Of a stretch of 64,000 bases of DNA, positions 36,329 through 48,300 are shown piece after piece. The stretch is from Dastarcus helophoroides (taxonomy: Eukaryota; Arthropoda; Insecta; Coleoptera; Bothrideridae): contig CM053326.1 in assembly GCA_028583605.1 (NCBI GenBank), positions 18,867,036-18,931,035 of the forward strand, read 5' to 3'. The first letter of the stretch is position 1; every line of letters starts with the position of its first letter. Below the pieces are notes generated by a model, which worked only from the letters and a program-made list of their open reading frames with translations, searched no databases and had not been told where the DNA came from. Both the position numbers and the translations under genes were made by a program.

Positions 36329-39300
36329 GGTGTTACACAGGGTAACAGTTGGTCCCCTTAGATTTACGTTAACGTTAAGGGTGCTCTTGTAGGTTTCTAG
36401 TTTATCAGATTCTGTTTACAACAGATGTTGAATTCCCATAAAATTCTGTTTTTAAGACAGATTTAATTTCACAAGAAATTGTGTTAATGCCCTGTTAAAA
36501 AAAATTAGTGTTGATCGTTCTGTCAAAGACTTAAGAATTTATCGATTAATTGCATATTTCAATTTAAATGTAGTTTAAAGACATCAGCTATCTTGTTTTT
36601 AATTTTATTTTCCTATTACTATTATGACATAACATTCACTTTCATTTCGTGGAAGTTGGTTCAACAACTTCACAAAAATGTTCACTGACAAAAGTGGAGC
36701 TGGCAAAGATTAGTTGAATATTTTGCTTGTTTGGTTATTATAAACTTAATAATACTCGTACATTAATTAAGTTCAAAAATTACGCATCTTTTTTACTATT
36801 TTCAAGTGAATCAAATATCAATATGCACATATTTTAAATGCTCAATTACATACGTATCATATTTTGTTGAAATGGCAACTTGTGTATTGTTTTCATTTCA
36901 TTTCAATGACAGATTGAATCTAATAAAACTAAATATTTAGACTGATACATTTAGGTATACAATTTAAGGATTTTCATAGGTTTATACCAAAACTTGTTAT
37001 ATTTTATTAGATACCCCCTAATTATATTTTAATTTATTTTTTTAAAACAAAAAAACTTTTTTTTAAGTAGTTTATAACTTTTATTTTGAGGGCATAGTGA
37101 TGCTCTCCTTTTATGTCATGGATATTACGGAAATATATATTTTCAAATGCATCTTAGTTTTTTTTTATTCCTAACCTATTTTGAGAGAATGTTTACAGTT
37201 CTATTACTTTTAATTTTAACCTTTCGTTCACAGAGTAATGCATTCTGTTTAGATATTTGTACCTGCTGACAATTTGCGAGATTTATAAAAATTAATAAAA
37301 AACCTTAAAATCGACTATTTTATCAAAATTTCAAGTTTAAACTTGAAATTTGTAACCTATTATTTAAAATTTCGACTTTAAATTAATATTTTATAATTAA
37401 AATTGAAATTTCTGGTTCGAGCGCGAGTACCACTTGAAAACTCAAGATTTTGTGAAATAAAAATCGAACTGCAATTCCCTCCGAAATTTTAAGCATTATA
37501 GTTAAATTTTTTTCGAAATTTAAGTAAGTCGAAATTTAAATAAAGTCAAAATTTACAAGTAAAGTGAAAATTCTGAGAAATAATTAATGTTTCGGAAAGA
37601 ATTCAAAATTTTAAATGCATCGAATACTATTTTTTTAAATTCGATTTTAAAGCCGAAATTTCGATGAATTTAAAGTAGACAAAACCTAAAAAAAATTCAC
37701 AGATATCTCAAAAATTGTTATTAGTATTAGCCCACACCTCTTGTTTAATATCATTTCAATCAGTATTTTTGAGCAGATTTAAAAATTTCTTTAAAAAGGC
37801 AGCTTTGACGCACCACCATGTATAATTAAATATTCATTCATAAAAATTAATTTAGAATATGCGCCACATCCAAAAATATACTTTTGTTCCGTAAAGATTT
37901 TTGTTCTTAAAACAATTCCAGGATCCACACAGCTTTATCGACTAACTAACCCAGTCAGTATACAGTGTGTTCAAAATGAACTCTGCAGTATTACTAACTT
38001 TCTTATTATTAAAGATACGACTTTAGTTAAATTAGCAAAGTCGTGTATGTTTTAACGCTGACTTTCATGATGATACAACAGGATAAAACAAAGACAATTG
38101 AACATCGTGTTTTTGAATTTTATAAAAAATCTATGGAAATCTAAGGCAGAATTTTGTAAATAGAATTACAAAGTATAATAATAATAATAATGTATAGACC
38201 GTTAATACCAATAGTAAAAAATAATATATTTATCATATCATCAGACATTTAATATAATTTCATTGAATAAATTTGTCAATATTTTCTTAATTGTGTTAAA
38301 CACATATCACATATTTTTCAATCGGGAAGGAAAAGTTCTTTTAAAATATTAAAAAAATATACATGGTTTTCCATTAAGAAGAAAATCTGTTAACATTTAT
38401 TTTGTGTAAATCCCATTTATGGACCTATTTTATTTTGTATTCTATTTCTTTTAATGATCAATATATGAAGAGTTAAAATGGGATAATCCAAAGTCAATTA
38501 CCCTGTATGTACAAGGGTTTAAATTGTTATAAAAAAATGAAGAATTTTTTAAATTACTCCTAATCGCATTGAACTTGTTCTATGAAATTTGTTAAATAAA
38601 ATAAAGGCCTAAAAATTAAAATATTATAATTATTTTAAATATACAACACGTTCTTAATCTTAACCAGTGGCGACCGTACGCTTATTATGGATCCCTACTT
38701 TATTTACAATAAAAAATATTTCTTGCATTTTTTTGATACAAGCAAGTGTTTAAGCGTAGATCATTATTTTCTTTAGCTGTATATCTATATAAACATATAT
38801 AAAGATGTATTTTATATTGATGAAATATTCAAACATTTATTATAGTAACATTTTATTCAACTAAACTTCAAAACTGGTTGAACTTTTAAAATTAGTATTC
38901 TTGGGTACTTTATTCTATTCAGCATATTTCATAAAACAAACTGATGTTTCCAAGTTATCTAAAACTTTTATTTTTTTATAAACCACATTGCTTTATGTCT
39001 TCCCAAGCAAAGAGTCAAACGCCATAGTTTAGAGGAACTTTTTGCTTTAAAATAATGTCGACAATCACCCCCTGATGTTTGTAAAATTACTTTTGAATCA
39101 TTCTATTTCCGCAGAGCAAATATTTGCCAAATAAAAAATTTAAAATGCGGTGTGGGGTTTTTACATTTAATATTCATTATGGCAGTAAATATTACAGAAA
39201 AGATTAAATTAAATTTTTATATAATTCTAATGAATAACTCGAAGATATGTCAGTTTTGGATTAATTAAAGCAGCGAAAATATTTGCTCCTCACAATAATC

Positions 39301-39906
39301 AGTTTACTTCCCAACTTAAAATATGAATTTTTAGGATATAACCCTAAAAATTATCGCTCGATAAAGCTTAATACTGGGTTAAATGTTAGCCGTCCAAAAA
39401 AATTTAGTTGCAAGTACACTCAATCCAAACTAAAACAAAGAGTTGGAATGAGAAATAGGGAAAATGTGATAACCAAATTTTAAAGGAACTTACCTCAATA
39501 GAGTAAGTTATCATTGCAGAATTTAGTATGATATAATGTTTGCCATTGAACCGTAAAAGGTGGTTAATAAGGCTAATAGGATGAAATGAAAAAATGTATC
39601 TAACATTTATGATATCCCTCAAATTGCTAAAGATGTTGGAAAATCTTTTCTTTCTTCTGAAATTGAATTGCATGATTTATAGAAATCAAAATTTATTTTA
39701 TAAATTAATCCTATGTATTATACTTAGTTTAACACCATTGTTTAAATATTTTAAACATTGTTTTAAAATATAATTATTTGTCTATATTCCATGCAGTGTG
39801 TGTCTCTCTAGTGCGTGGAGGTCTGATATATTCGTTAACGACAAAAACATCTTTTTTTATTTTTTAAACAGTTCCAAATTACTCCAACTTAGAACCTAAA
39901 TTACTT
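36329..39906 (+). other. TPS 3' UTR and intergenic A/T-rich DNA
   Basis: No further gene was recognised. Candidate polyadenylation signals are AATAAA at about 38263 and 38595 (followed by ATAAAG). 37.3-37.7 kb holds a short stretch of TCGAAATTTT repeat. Confidence 0.4.
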
Positions 39907-40711
39907 TTGCAGAGAACATGGCAACAACAGTTAGGTTGGAATGTTCCAGTGGATATGGAAACTGAAAAAACCTTTCGTCGATGGATGAATGAGCTTCCGT
40001 TGTTGTCATTTATAGAAGTACCCCGATGGACATTCACAGTTATAAAAGAAGAAGAAAACGTTAGTTTACATACATTCTGCGATGCTAGTAAAAGGGCATT
40101 TTTAAGAGTTGAAAAACGGAATATCGTTACCATTCATTTGCTTGTAGCCAAATCAAGGGTAGCCCCCTTAAAGAATACAACTATACCTTGCTTAAAATTA
40201 CTCGCTGCAACAATTGGAGTAAGGTTATGGAAAATGGTACAAGAAAATCTGGAAGCCAAGTTACAGTATTATTTTTGTCGCGATTCATCCATTGTCCTTT
40301 CCTGGATACGGCGGAAGGAGGAGTGGGCTCCATTTGTAAAAAATCGAATAGCAGAAATTAGAAACGTTACCTCAATTGATTGCTGATGGTATGTGCTAGG
40401 GTTGCCAAACCCTGCAGATCTACCATCCCGACGATGTTCGCTTAAGTACCTATTGGAATCAAAATGGTAGGAAGGGCCTGTGTGGCTCCATCAGCCGCCA
40501 ATTCTAAGAGTACCGAAAGGTTTTAACTGCGATGAAGAAATCAATCGAGAGAAAATAAAGAAGATAATTACCAGTCTCCTTAATAGTATTTCAGATGAGT
40601 AGTTCAGATGAGTGGCATCTGCACTATTTTTCCAAGTATACCAAAACGGTCCGTATGATAACTTGGCTGTTTCAGTTTATATATGTCGGCGGATACGCCA
40701 CTGGTCTTAGA
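39907..40711 (+). mobile_element. BEL/Pao LTR retrotransposon, pol fragment (RNase H part)
   Basis: Begins abruptly at the post-RT WQQQLGWNVPV region. It continues through the RNase H motif (FCDASKRAF) and VLSWIRRKEEWAPFVKNRI, then after a stop to LPNPADLPSR and WWEGPVWL (the G of the latter is changed by a frameshift-like stop), typical of Pao/BEL pol. The RT, protease and gag regions expected upstream are absent. It breaks off at the TIR element starting 40715. Dead copy. Confidence 0.85.
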
Positions 40712-40934
40712 TAACACAGGTATGCAAAACTGACATTTTTAAAAATTGTTTGTTTGGGTAATTTTGGGGCGTTGAATTTGAATATGCTATTGATTTTTTT
40801 TTGTTGCGTAAAGTTTTTCCGATATATGAAATATAAAAAAAATTGCTTCAAAATAATGTTTTATTTAAATAAATAAAAAAATACAAAAGCCATTTTTAGA
40901 TTTTCATAACGTTTATCACTAAACTTATTCACAA

Positions 40935-42545
40935 AATAAACTGTTATAAATCCTTATAATAACTTTGTCGCTTGTCACTGAAGCTTCTTTTCAAAGATTT
41001 TCGCTTGTGTTCAGTCTTTTCAGTGTCCCGCTGCAACATCTAGCAATAGTCTGCAATCATGTTAACATTCCATCTTCCTTGATAATGTTTCTCCATAGCT
41101 TTTATATCTTGATGGAATCTCTCTCCGTGTTCTTCACTGAAATCCCCGAGATTTTCTGGAAAAAGTCCGGGTGAAATTTTAGGAAATGGACTTTTTCGCT
41201 CATGTTGCATCCCAATTTCCTGAAATTATCTGACATGTTTTCCACTAATTGGACGTAGTCTCAACTTTTCTTATTGCCCAGAAAATTTTTAACAACTTTT
41301 TTAAAACAAACCCATGCTTCTTTTTCTTCAAAGTTAATTTTAGTTTCAAAATCTTCGTCTTTCATGAGCTTTCGAATATCTGGACCAACAAATATCCCTT
41401 CTTTAAGTCTTGGCTTCTGAAAGTGATGGAAATTTATTACATAAATATTTGAAACACCCTCCTTGCTTTGATAGTGCTTTTACAAATTGTTTCATGAGTC
41501 CAAGTTTTATATGAAGTGGAGGTAGAAGCACTTTGGTTGGATCGACCAAATTTTCTTTCAGTATATTTTTCATTTCAGGTTTCAATGATTTTCTCAAAGG
41601 CCAATCCTTCCTTATCCAGTGTAAACCTTTGTTGCGGCTATCCCACTCATTCGTGATGTTGGTAGTCGATCTTTTTAAGAACTAAAGCTAAATTTTCGTA
41701 ACTTTCTACCAGATATACAGAATAACCTACAGGCAAAGAAGCATATTGATTTCCATTATGTAAAAGTACCGCTTTCAGGCTTCTTTTTAACGAGTCAATG
41801 AAAAGTCCCTACTGAGTAGAGTCATATTTGACATCAAACATTTTCATTAGTCCATTTATATCTTTATAGTATACTAAATCGCCGTCTTGAGCAAAAAATG
41901 GGACAAAGCTTTTTCTCTATATCTATACCATGAAAAAGTAGTACCCGTGGCCAATAATTTTTTTTTTGAGTCGAGATCCTAAAAGTTCTGTTGCAATTTT
42001 AGAAAGATCTAATTCACGCACTAAATTGTTTAATTCGGGTTGTGTAAATAGCTGTGGCTCGATATTTTCGATAGAGAAATCTTCATCTTTCACTTCTTCA
42101 GATGATGTATCAGTCTTATCAACTCTATGAGGTACAGGTACGGCAACTGAAGGATCTTGAGGTATGGGCCGAATTGCGGACTGAACTAGAGGGTATTGAA
42201 TTGCTTTCTTATTTCTTCGATTGAATCCTTTTATATTAGTACAACAAAAAAAAAACAGTCATCATAGTGATTTCTTGGCTCCATCCAAATCATAGGTGTG
42301 CTGAATTGAAAGTTTTCTTTTCTCCCTTAGACCTCTGACGCAATTCTTCTGAGCAAATCGAACACACTTGGTGAGGAATCCATGGCTTGTCCTGATTCGC
42401 AATAGTAGTACCAAGGTAAGCACAATAGACGTCTTTCACAAATCTTGTTATATTCCTTCGTTGTTTCTTCGTGACTTATTCCCCACAAATATAACAAGAA
42501 TGTTGTGGTGAATTAGTGCACTTTCTTGAACTTGAAGCCATTTCG
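40935..42545 (-). pseudogene. decayed copy of a widespread invertebrate repeat-associated protein
   Basis: The minus strand starts ATGGCTTCAAGTTCAAG near 42541. It encodes Cys-pair motifs (CTNSPQHSCYICGE, then after a stop CSICSEELRQ), CTNIKGFNRRN and SAIRPIPQD. Further on are GLFIDSLKRSLKAVLLHNGN, PPLHIKLGLMKQFVKA, KEGIFVGPDIRKLMKD and EEHGERFHQDIKAMEKHYQG. I know this series from a high-copy uncharacterised protein family in insects, Hydra and other invertebrates. At least three stops and several frameshifts break it. Its function is unknown; its place inside a TIR element supports a mobile origin. Confidence 0.75.
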
Positions 42546-42759
42546 AAAAGTAATGTAGGTGGTAGACTCGAACTTTCAGTCGTTCGAGATAGTACCATCC
42601 CACGTATCACTAGGGGGCGGTGAAATAATGCTTACATCATGTTTCCGTCTCTGACACGTGAGTCAGCTCTACTATTCTTCTTTCCTCATCCTGTTCCTTT
42701 CCTTATTTCCATTTTTCATCTACTCTGATTTTTTCTTCTAATTATTAAAAACAGAGATT

Positions 42760-45700
42760 ATGGATTCCCTTCGTGCAAAAAATTCCGGTACGTAATCTAC
42801 CCTCCCGTTCGGATGTCCGGGTGGAGGGTGTACGAGGGAATCCAAAATCGACGGAAAATTTTAATGTACCACGGGCCAAGTTTCTTTCAAACAATTCATT
42901 CAAAATTCAATTCTGTAACATTCGGGGTCTAAACTCAAATCTAAACTCGGTTCATCAACGCCTTCAAAACGAAAGACCCCATGTGCTGTCTCTGACAGAA
43001 ACCCAAGTCTCCCCATCCATCAATAAAGTCCATTTGCTTTGCCCTAACTACGACTTGCACACAGAATTTCGACACAAGAGGGGAATTTGTGCTTTTATGC
43101 GAAGCAACCTGTCCCGTCAACGAGAAGAAGCACTGGAATCTGCTGATCATGATGTAATTTGGCTGAAAATCTGCTCCAAAAACGAAGTAATATTCGTTTG
43201 TTCACTTTATTTGTCTCCCTCATACAGGCAGCTCTTCTCTTATCTCTCCGTAACCTTTGATCACCTACAGACCAATTATCCAAAAGCTGAGGTTGTCTTT
43301 CTCGGTGACTTCAACGTACACAACATCCCCTGGTTAAGGTTTTCTTTCAGAACTGACGAGGCGGGAAGGGTGGCAGAGGCTTTCGCCATCACTTGTGGGC
43401 TATCGCAATTAGTTGAGGAATCCACAAGAATTCCTGATGTAGATACCCATCAACCTAACCTATTCGATCTTTTCCTTACAAATTCACCAAATTCGTATGA
43501 AATCTCTGTGACATCATCGCTTGGAAATCGGATCACAAGCTTGTAGCAGCCTCTCGCTTGCTTCATACACCACCTCCTTCCCAGACGCAGTCCCGTAGGG
43601 TTTGGCACTTTAACTCTGCAAATTGGGAAGAATTAAGAGACTTCTTTGCATCTTTCTCATGGCAGGAAGTCTGCTTTAACTCAGACAACCCTTCCTTAGT
43701 TGCCAAATCCATCACGGAAACTATCCTGATTGTTATGGAATGCTCAATTTCCCACTCCCAAAAGAAGTCTGCCTCCAGTAAATCTTGGTTCAGTAAAAAA
43801 TGTGCTCGGGCTGTCTCCTGCAAAAATCGCGCATATCGTCGTTGGCGAAATAATCCCTCAGACGAAACTGGGACCCTATTTGTAGAAGCACGAAATTCTT
43901 GTAAACAGGTTATTGACATGGCAAAGGTGATTTCGATTGTAAAATGCGCCAGAGGCTTATCAACTGTCCGAAAGGTTCCAGGTCCTTCTGGGGATTTGCA
44001 AAGTCGATTGGAAAAAATTTTACACCTTCAAATTTTCCACCTTTACTCGATGAAAATAGCAATATTGCTACTACCTCCAAGGAAAAGGCTGACATGTTAG
44101 CCTTAATGTTTGTTGAAAATTCCAATCTTGATTCTCGAAACGCAGAACCTCCTATTCTCCCTAAGGTTGGCACTTCGATGCCTAAAGTTGTTTTCAGACA
44201 ACGCACAATCAGAAAGATTCTCCTTGAGCTCGACACCTCGAAAGCTTCTGGCCTTGATGGTATTCCCGCTATTGTTCTTAAGAAAAAGTGCGCCCCAGAG
44301 TTGACTCCTGTCCTAAGCAAATTGTTTACACTCTCTTACAACAAAGGTGTATTCCCTAACATCTGGAAATCTGCTAGAGTGCAGCCTGTCCCTAAAAAGG
44401 GAAAAAGGAATCTGGTTAACAACTATCGCTCTATATCTTTGTTACCTGTTATATCTAAAGTGATGAAATAGGTTATTAACATCGAGATTCTCTAATATCT
44501 TGAGGAAAATAAAATCATCTCAGACAGGCAATACGGTTTTAGACAACAACGTTCCAATGGCGATCTACTGGCATATGTTACTCATAGCGAGAAAATTGGA
44601 TATCAAATGACAGAGTCTGGCACCGATCTCTTCTCGCCAAATTAACATCTTATGGTCTTCCTTGTGGACTCTGTCATTTGATATCCAATTTTCTCGCTGA
44701 CAGATCTCTTCAGGTCGTTGTCGATGGCATCTCATCCGAGACATTTGCGATTAACGCAGGGGTGCCTCAGGGGTCAGTTCTGTCTCCTACTCTATTTCTG
44801 TTACACATAAACGATCTCTTAGCTTCAACTTCCAATCCTATATACAGCTACGCAGATGATAGTAACCTTGTGTCATCTTTTTTCTCCGACAAACCATTAT
44901 CTATCGCTGCTTCAGATCGACTAAGGGAACAGCAGGTACAGACGATTAATCGGGATCTCGAGATTATTCTGGGATGGGGTAAGAACAATTTGGTCAACTT
45001 CAACACTTTAAAAACTCAGGCCGCGGTTTTCTCTAAGAAAACATCAAGGGATGATGCAACAAACATACTGATGGACGGTAAAATTCTTCCGATGGGATCT
45101 AATCTATCTATCCTAGGAGTAAATGCAAGAACTAACTTCTCTTGGGACGATCACGTGCGCGCCATTGCCAAATCCGCCTCTCAGAAGCTTGGCTTTTTTT
45201 AGAGCTAAAAAGTACTTCACATCTCATCAGCTATTAACACTGTACAAAGCTAAAGTTAGGCCAACATTAGAATAGTGTTCTTATGTTTGGAGTTTAGCCC
45301 CAAAACACACTTTAGTTTTCTTGGATTCAATTCAAAGAAGAGCGATTCGCCTAATTGATGACGCGAGTCTGACCGATTCTCTCGAAACACTAGAGCACAG
45401 ACGTATGGTTGGTGACTTGTCTCTTTTCTACAAGTACTATTATGGAAAATGCTCGCAGGAACTAATAGGATTGATCCCCCCAAGGGCAAGATTCTTGAGG
45501 CGTACTAGACACTCGGAGACAGCAAATTCCTGTGCGGTCCAGCTTGACACAGTGAGGACTTCTGTCTATGGAGACTCTTTTTTCTATAGAACTTCCAAGT
45601 TATGGAACTTGTTACAGAAAGGACTTTTCCCCAAAAATTAAAATCTATGCTTGTTTAAGAAGGCGGTTCATCGCCATATATCCTTGTTTCCGTATCCTAC

Positions 45701-45763
45701 TCGCAGTGCTTTGAAAGCATAATGGGGTTACCCTTTGTGAGTGGATTAAACTTAAAAAAAAAA
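42760..45763 (+). mobile_element. APE-type non-LTR retrotransposon (jockey/CR1-like), longest copy 3
   Basis: Order of parts: apurinic-type endonuclease (IQFCNIRGLNSN at 42898; LTETQVS; VFLGDFNVHNIPW at 43294; a SDHKLV motif at about 43525 in a shifted frame), linker, then reverse transcriptase (ASGLDGIPAIVLKK at about 44245; PVPKKGKRN; PQGSVLSPTLF at 44764; YADDSN at 44850). It ends in the family C-terminus, a short 3' UTR and an A-tail. No ORF1 is seen. Frameshifts lie near 43535, 43925 and 45195, there are stops near 44470 and 45275, and motif A is lost to a fold-back rearrangement at 44586. Inactive. Confidence 0.88.
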
Positions 45764-46099
45764 TCACAAACTAACAAATAAATCATCTTTATGTCATCAC
45801 GTTTAAGTATTAACTGATCTACTGTACTGCACAAAACAATGAGTTTATCCCCCACCCGAGCCTCTCAAGGTCGCGGCGATAACGCGACAAAATTTTTCTT
45901 ATTACCTACCAAAAAGTAAAATAACAATCGATAGTAAGAATTGTTACCATAGCATATTTGTACTAGGATAGCATTTATGAAGATTTTTACAAAACTTTAC
46001 GTGGAATTTTTTCATTATTTTTTCATTAAACAGCACCTCAAAATCTATAAGAAACCATCATTCGATTTCAGTCAATTTTACCCATGCATACCTGTGTAA

Positions 46100-47817
46100 T
46101 TAACGTATCTGGAGCACCCAGTTAATTGTGTCAACAACAATAAATTGTGTAATTATGAGTGGTAAATTAAAAGCGTCACATCGTAAACGAGCGAGAATAG
46201 AAACGTCGACGCAGCCACCTGAGACGTCTCCGACATGTATAATATCAGGTACTCAGGTCAGCGCCACCAAGGTCCACTAACTGTCGAGGAAATTGATCAG
46301 GCTGAGCTTTTTATCAAGACCATCCAGCAAGAAACATTTACTGACGAAAACGATACTCGGCTACGTACACTTATGCCGTTTCGTGATAAATTTGGTGTTA
46401 TTCGTTTAAAACCTCGTGTTTCTAACAGCAAAGACGATGAACGTTTTCATTTTCCAGTGGTACTGCCTGCGCGTCATACCGTAGTTACTCGCTTAATATT
46501 TTCGAGACACATACACAATCATGTCAGGCAGGAACCGAAAGACTGTTAGGTATTTTGCGCGAAAAATATTGGATTCTTTGTGGGAGACGTGCCATTAGAT
46601 CGGTGATATCTAAGTGTGTTATTTGTAAGAGACATTGCGCCAAACCGTTTGCAGTAGATAAAGGAGGTGGTTCTACTAGAACCACATCCTTTACCTTTAG
46701 ACAGAGTACCCGATGCCTTTCCTTTCGAAGTCATTGGAGTGCACTTTGCTGGACCATTGCATTTAAAGTCGGGAGAAAAGATATGGATATGCCTCTTCAC
46801 CTGCGCTGCCGATCGAGCAGTATATTTAGAACTTTCTACTTCATTGTCTGCCACTGCTTTCATGCAGACGCTAAGAAGGTTCGTGGCGCGACGAGGACGA
46901 CCTAAAACCATATATAATGATAGAGGTACTAAGTTTGTTGGAGCAGAGTGCGCCTTATCAAAGTTGATCTGGTCTAAAATCCTTGAAGAGACGTCTGTCG
47001 AACGAATTTTGTGGCGATTTAATCCTCCCACATGGTGGGGAAGACTTTGGGAACATCTTATTGGTATTCTAAAAGGATTATTGCGGAAAGTCTTAGGTCG
47101 AGTTTTACTCTCTTATGAGGGATTGTTGACTCTCATATGCGACTGTGAGGCTATTATAAATGCTAGACCTCTTTCGTATCTGTCTGCTGACCCTAAGGGC
47201 CTAGTTCTGCTTACTCCGGCGATGTTTTTGCATGACCAAGCAGAAGGTGGCTTATCTGATTGCGACGCGATTGATCGAGTTAACCTAGAAAAAGAATCCG
47301 TATTTACAAAAACTTCAGGTAATTCTACGCTACAGGTTTCGTAGAGAATACTTGGGTCAATTAGAACTAGTTCATCGTCATAAACGGGCTCGCCCAGTAC
47401 AGCTGAGTCAGATTGCTCTCATCGGCAATGACCTAAGAAAGAGTTTGGATTGGCCCATTGACCGAATAACTGAATGTAGTCCGTTTAGTCCGAGTGGATA
47501 CCGTTCTTGGGCAGTTGCTTAGACTTATTGTTAGACCCATTCAGAGATTGTATCCACTAGAGTGTCTCAATTTAAATGAGGAACAGTCGCAGATGAAGAC
47601 TACGTTTGGTGAGGAGACTTTAACAGCAATGATGAGTGCGGTTAAATAGTGCGGGAGTGACCAATGTCAATTGTGACATTGAAAGCATAGCACCCGACTC
47701 GAAAGTTGTAAAGTAATTACACAAAGTATGAAAGTTTTTTCTTTGTTAAACGCCGTGTTCATTATTAATTGAGTCATTTTTTGTTGGTTTATAACAAACA
47801 TTCCTCAGGTGGGAGGA
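46100..47817 (+). mobile_element. BEL/Pao element, right part with integrase
   Basis: Continues BEL pol: GPLTVEEIDQAE, the integrase zinc-binding region (VSKCVICKRHCAKP), then the catalytic core in a new frame. The core's first acidic residue is replaced by His (IGVHFAG, normally Asp). The second motif reads YNDRGTKFVG and the third TWWGRLWEHLIG, which keeps Glu. It ends with the C-terminal WP...GRI-type region and a polypurine tract (GGTGGGAGGA, 47808-47817). 46155-46230 may instead be the start of a gag-like frame (MSGKLKASHRKRARIE), hinting at an internal deletion. Confidence 0.8.
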
Positions 47818-48300
47818 TGTTAGGGACACGGCGTTTCTAATGATGTAGTACTCAAAATGAAAAATAAAAAAGTGTGTAGTCAAGGAGACAAAAAAAAAAT
47901 GAAAAAAATAAATAAAGATTCACTCTGACAGCTGCTTCTAACGAATTATTTTGAACCGTCGTGAGCTAGGTAATGGTTAATTATTTCCTGGACCCGACAC
48001 TGCAATCTAAATTCTTCATATTTGTACTAGATAGATTAGTAATTGTTATTACTAATTACTTTCCAGCGTTTTTCCTCAGTTCAGAATTATTTTGCATAAC
48101 AATTTTCAGTGGAGTAAAATGGTCAGCGGCCTTTATAAGTTCCATACTTCTATGGCAACAGTTAATACAACACAATATAAAACCTTTAGGTATGAAATCA
48201 TGGCCCGTTATTCTTTAGATTCCCTTTAAAAGAGTGTATCAGACATAACATGGGATTGGAGCCATATGATGTAACGTGCCCAACACCAGGCGAATTTCTG
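47818..48300 (+). repeat. start of BEL 3' LTR, end unresolved
   Basis: TGTTAGGGACACGGCG directly follows the polypurine tract, as expected for an LTR. The 3' boundary cannot be set without the other LTR. Near 48288 a minus-strand word TGTTGGGCACGTTAC may be the end of another element. Confidence 0.5.

Larger units (their letters stand above)
40715..46096. mobile_element. TIR DNA element inserted in BEL pol, 12-nt TIRs, TAA duplications
   Basis: CACAGGTATGCA at 40715-40726 is repeated exactly inverted at 46085-46096. TAA flanks both ends (40712-40714, 46097-46099), the duplication size and type of PIF/Harbinger elements. It carries a decayed minus-strand ORF (40935-42545) and was later invaded by a non-LTR element (42.76-45.76 kb). 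A further inverted pair (ATGTCGG 40683, CCGACAT 46230) lies outside it and leaves the outer limit uncertain. Confidence 0.55.

Noticed and set aside
43910..44320. 136-codon minus-strand ORF and other antisense frames in the non-LTR elements
   Set aside because: Shadows of the reverse-transcriptase coding strand.
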